Source: Perkinsus olseni (taxonomy: Eukaryota; Perkinsozoa; Perkinsida; Perkinsidae). Taken from it: DNA of 19,841 nucleotides. Location: positions 1-19,841 of the forward strand of contig JABANP010000742.1 of NCBI GenBank assembly GCA_013115135.1. The letters are read 5' to 3'. The notes below the pieces were generated by a model, which saw nothing but the letters and a program-made list of their open reading frames with translations, searched no databases and had not been told where the DNA came from. Positions 16,953-19,841 of the stretch are shown in pieces. The translations under genes and the position numbers were made by a program. How positions within the stretch are numbered: the stretch's first letter is position 1; every line of letters starts with the position of its first letter.

Positions 16953-18792
16953 GAATGACTGGTGCTCCCTACCACCGTCCCTCAATGAGGACTCCTCTTG
17001 GATGAACCGTCTTCCATGAGTGATGATTGCTGTGTTGTATCAATTCTAACCGTCATCCATTAGTGATGACTGCTGTGTTGTATCAATTCTAACCGTCTTC
17101 CATGAGTGATGACTGGTGTGTTGTATCAACTCTAACCGTCATCTACTAGGAATGACTGGTGTGTTGTATCAATTCTAACCGTCATCTATTAGTGATGACT
17201 GCTGTGTTGTATCAATTCTAACCGTCTTCCATGAGTGATGACTGGTGTGTTGTATCAATTCTAACCGTCTTCCATTAGTGATGACTGGTGTGTTGTATCA
17301 ATTCTAACCGTCATCTACTAGGAATGACTGGTGTGTTGTATCAATTCTAACCGTCATCTACTAGGAAATGACTGGTGTGCTGTATCATTCTAACCGTCAT
17401 CCATTAGTGATGACTGGTGTGTTGTATCAATTCTAACCGTCTCTCCATGAGTGATGACTGCTGTGTTGTATCAATTCTAACCGTCTTCCATGAGTGATGA
17501 CTGGTGTGTTGTATCGACTTAACCGTCATCTACTAGGAATGACTGGTGTGCTGTATCAATTCTAACCGTCTTCCATGAGTGATGACTGCTGTGTTGTATC
17601 AATTCTAACCGTCTTCCATTAGTGATGACTGGTGTTGTATCAATTCTAACCGTCATCTATTAGTGATGACTGGTGTGTTGTATCATTCTAACTCGTCATC
17701 TACTAGGAATGACTGGTGTGTTGTATCAATTCTAACCGTCTTCCATGAGTGATGACTGCTGTGTTGTATCACTCCTAACCGTCATCTCATTAGTGATGAC
17801 TGGTGTGTTGTATCAATTCTAACCGTCATCTATTAGTGATGACTGGTGTGTTGTATCAATTTAACCGTCATCTACTAGGAATGACTGGTGTGTTGTATCA
17901 ATTCTAACCGTCTTCCATGAGTGATGACTGCTGTGTTGTATCAATTTAACCGTCATCTACTAGGAATGACTGGTGTGTTGTATCAATTCTAACCGTCATC
18001 TACCAGGAATGACTGCGTGTTGTATCAATTCTAACCGTCATCTACTAGGAATGACTGGTGTGTTGTATCAATTTAACCGTCATCTATTAGTGATGACTGG
18101 TGTGTTGTATCATTCTAACCGTCATCTACTAGGAATGACTGGTGCGCTGTATCAATCTCTAACCGTCTTCCATGAGTGATGACTGCGTGTTGTATCAATT
18201 CTAACCGTCTTCCATGAGTGATGACTGCTGTGTTGTATCAATTCTAACCGTCTTCCATGAGTGATGACTGGTGTGTTGTATCAATTCTAACCGTCATCTA
18301 CTAGGAATGACTGGTGTGGTTGTATCAATTTAACCGTCTTCCATGAGTGATGACTGGTGTGGTTGTATCAATTCTTAACCGTCATCTATTAGTGATGACT
18401 GGTGTGTTGTATCAATTCTAACGGTCATCTATTAGTGATGACTGTGTGTTGTATCAATTCTAACTCGTCTTCCATGAGTGATGACTGCTGTGTTGTATCA
18501 ATTCTAACCGTCATCTACTAGGAAATGACTGGTGTGTTGTATCAATTCTAACCGTCATCTACCAGGAAATGACTGGCGTGTTGTATCAATTCTGTAAACT
18601 CGTCATCTACTAGGAAATCGACTGGTGTGTTGTATCAATTCTAACCGCCATCTATTAGTGATGACTGGTGCTGTATCAACTCAACCGTCATCTACTAGGA
18701 AATGACTCTACTAGGAATGACTGCGTGTTGCATCAATTCCCAACTTCGTCTCTCCCATGAGCGATGACTGCGTGTGTTGCATCAATTCTAAC
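16953..18792 (+). repeat. Minisatellite, about 41 units of about 43 bp
   Basis: Units share TGTGTTGTATCAATTCTAAC, then CGTC, then one of three variable cores: TTCCATGAGTGATGAC, ATCTACTAGGAATGAC or ATCTATTAGTGATGAC. The cores are interspersed without a fixed order. In two of the types, GTCATC and GATGAC (or GTCAT and ATGAC) can pair as a 5-6 bp stem with a 7-9 nt loop. Single-base indels are common between units. Units at both ends are degenerate. Open frames inside have no coding meaning. Confidence 0.96.
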
Positions 18793-19841
18793 AGCTATTT
18801 ATCATGAGTTTCCAGTTCATGGCAAACTGAGCTGACGGTTACGTGAGTTGAATAGTGCGGCTAATTAAAACCCGAATTGAGGAGAATAATAATGGGAGGG
18901 TGAGGGATTGAGGGCGTCGGTTTTATGATATAGAATAATTAGTGCTAGGTTTACAGCGCGACTGTCAGTCACTAAACATTACCTGCGATTCTCAGATACT
19001 AGCTCTTTTGCTGACCATCCATTCAATGCCCGGCGCGCTTCCCTGGGAATTGACCAACCGCTTTCTGCATCCAGCCTGGACATGGGAATCCACCCGAAAC
19101 GGCATTAGCGCGCATGCAGCCTGCGTTTCGAGCTGTGAATATCGCAACACGGCCGGACCATAACGAAGCATCGATACAGGCGCGCCCCTACACGAAGCGG
19201 ATGGCCAGAGGCAATACAAGTTAATTCTCATTGAGCGGGAAGTGTTCGTCTATCAGCATGGTGGAGTGGTGAAGCCCACCGCAAGCATCGTGAATGAGAG
19301 AATATCTCCGCCCGGTGCTCTAGGTGCACACGCTGCCGAGGATAGGCACCGTATGCGGGCAAATCATCCTCGAGAGATTACGAACTCATCATACGAGAAG
19401 CGAGGCAGGGGTATCGGCTAGTACCATAGTTAGTCATCTATCATCCACTTTCCTGATATAGAGGGATGATAAATCGCACTCGCTAAGGGAATTCACACTG
19501 TGTAGATGATCGGGCGGAAGAAGCCAACTTGCCTGCGCCAGCTTTTTCCTCCCCTGGGCTGCGTCCGACGCAGCCTTTCAGGTCCAGGAGTATGATCTCC
19601 TCACTTCATAGACGCGAAGAGCAGGCACTCCGCCATGAATCGGCTACTCTTCGAGCTGGAAATGGCATTTAGTAGATTTCGCGTCACGGACGCGATCTTG
19701 CAACATGTCAACAACGAGAGCCGATTGAAGAGGAGTGTATCTTCGTGGTGGATTCTGGGAGGAAGAACACTTCGCAGGTTTGTTGACTAGGGTGCAGGCG
19801 GTTGATTTTGACCGTAGTAGATGGGTGACTGAGTTCGAAAT
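18793..19841. other. Right end, no recognised gene
   Basis: Overlapping frames at 18942-19163 (plus) and 18992-19231 (minus) have no known motif. A 51-codon plus-strand frame at 19636-19791 is open and ATG-started but is likewise unrecognised. Perfect inverted repeats lie at 19557-19575 (GGCTGCGTC-C-GACGCAGCC) and 19680-19694 (CGCGTC-ACG-GACGCG). Confidence 0.45.
19557..19575. repeat. Perfect 9-bp inverted repeat, 1-nt spacer
   Basis: GGCTGCGTC, C, GACGCAGCC. It has the same geometry (perfect arms, single central C) as the 10-bp inverted repeat at 4750-4770, although the arm sequences differ. A stem AGGAG...CTCCT follows near 19587-19602. Confidence 0.7.

Noticed and set aside
16953..18792. 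CRISPR-like array
   Set aside because: There are no unique spacers. The whole 43-bp unit repeats and varies continuously, and the context is eukaryotic, so it is a minisatellite.

Overview
The window looks like nuclear DNA of a protist. Two genes are split by short GT-AG introns (mostly 45-130 bp), a third long gene is uninterrupted, and there are large non-coding stretches, an LTR retrotransposon and a minisatellite. The three host genes all lie on the minus strand. This, together with a BT1-family folate/biopterin transporter and compact introns, fits an alveolate such as Perkinsus. That assignment is inference (moderate confidence) because no rRNA or other marker gene is present.

Layout. 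Positions 523-4245 (minus) hold a nine-exon gene for a GDE1/GPCPD1-like glycerophosphodiester phosphodiesterase. Its last seven exons are well supported and its first two are tentative. Positions 4246-5940 are largely non-coding, with one small signal-peptide-like ORF. Positions 5941-7575 (minus) hold an intact BT1-family transporter. Its upstream flank contains a 101-bp segment that is repeated 547 bp further on (7686-7786 and 8233-8333). Positions 9247-10583 (minus) hold a coiled-coil protein gene with six phase-0 introns.

That gene is cut in its first exon by a complete 6.08-kb LTR retrotransposon (10584-16664, minus orientation). The element has 194/195-bp LTRs that differ by one indel, a TTTT target-site duplication, a primer binding site, a polypurine tract, and gag, protease, RT, RNase H and integrase. 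Its reading frame is interrupted about nine times by single-base frame changes but almost never by in-frame stops. If the element and one copy of the duplication are ignored, an ATG at 16681 lies in frame with the exon on the other side.

Positions 16953-18792 are a roughly 43-bp minisatellite with about 41 units of three interleaved types, able to form short hairpins. Positions 18793-19841 contain nothing I recognise apart from inverted repeats.

The host genes do not form an operon. The phosphodiesterase would recycle glycerophosphodiesters such as glycerophosphocholine, the transporter would move folate or pterins across a membrane, and the coiled-coil protein is of unknown role. The main points of interest are the exon insertion, the gag start inside the LTR, the TGATG gag/pol junction, and the indel-only damage in an element with substitution-free LTRs.
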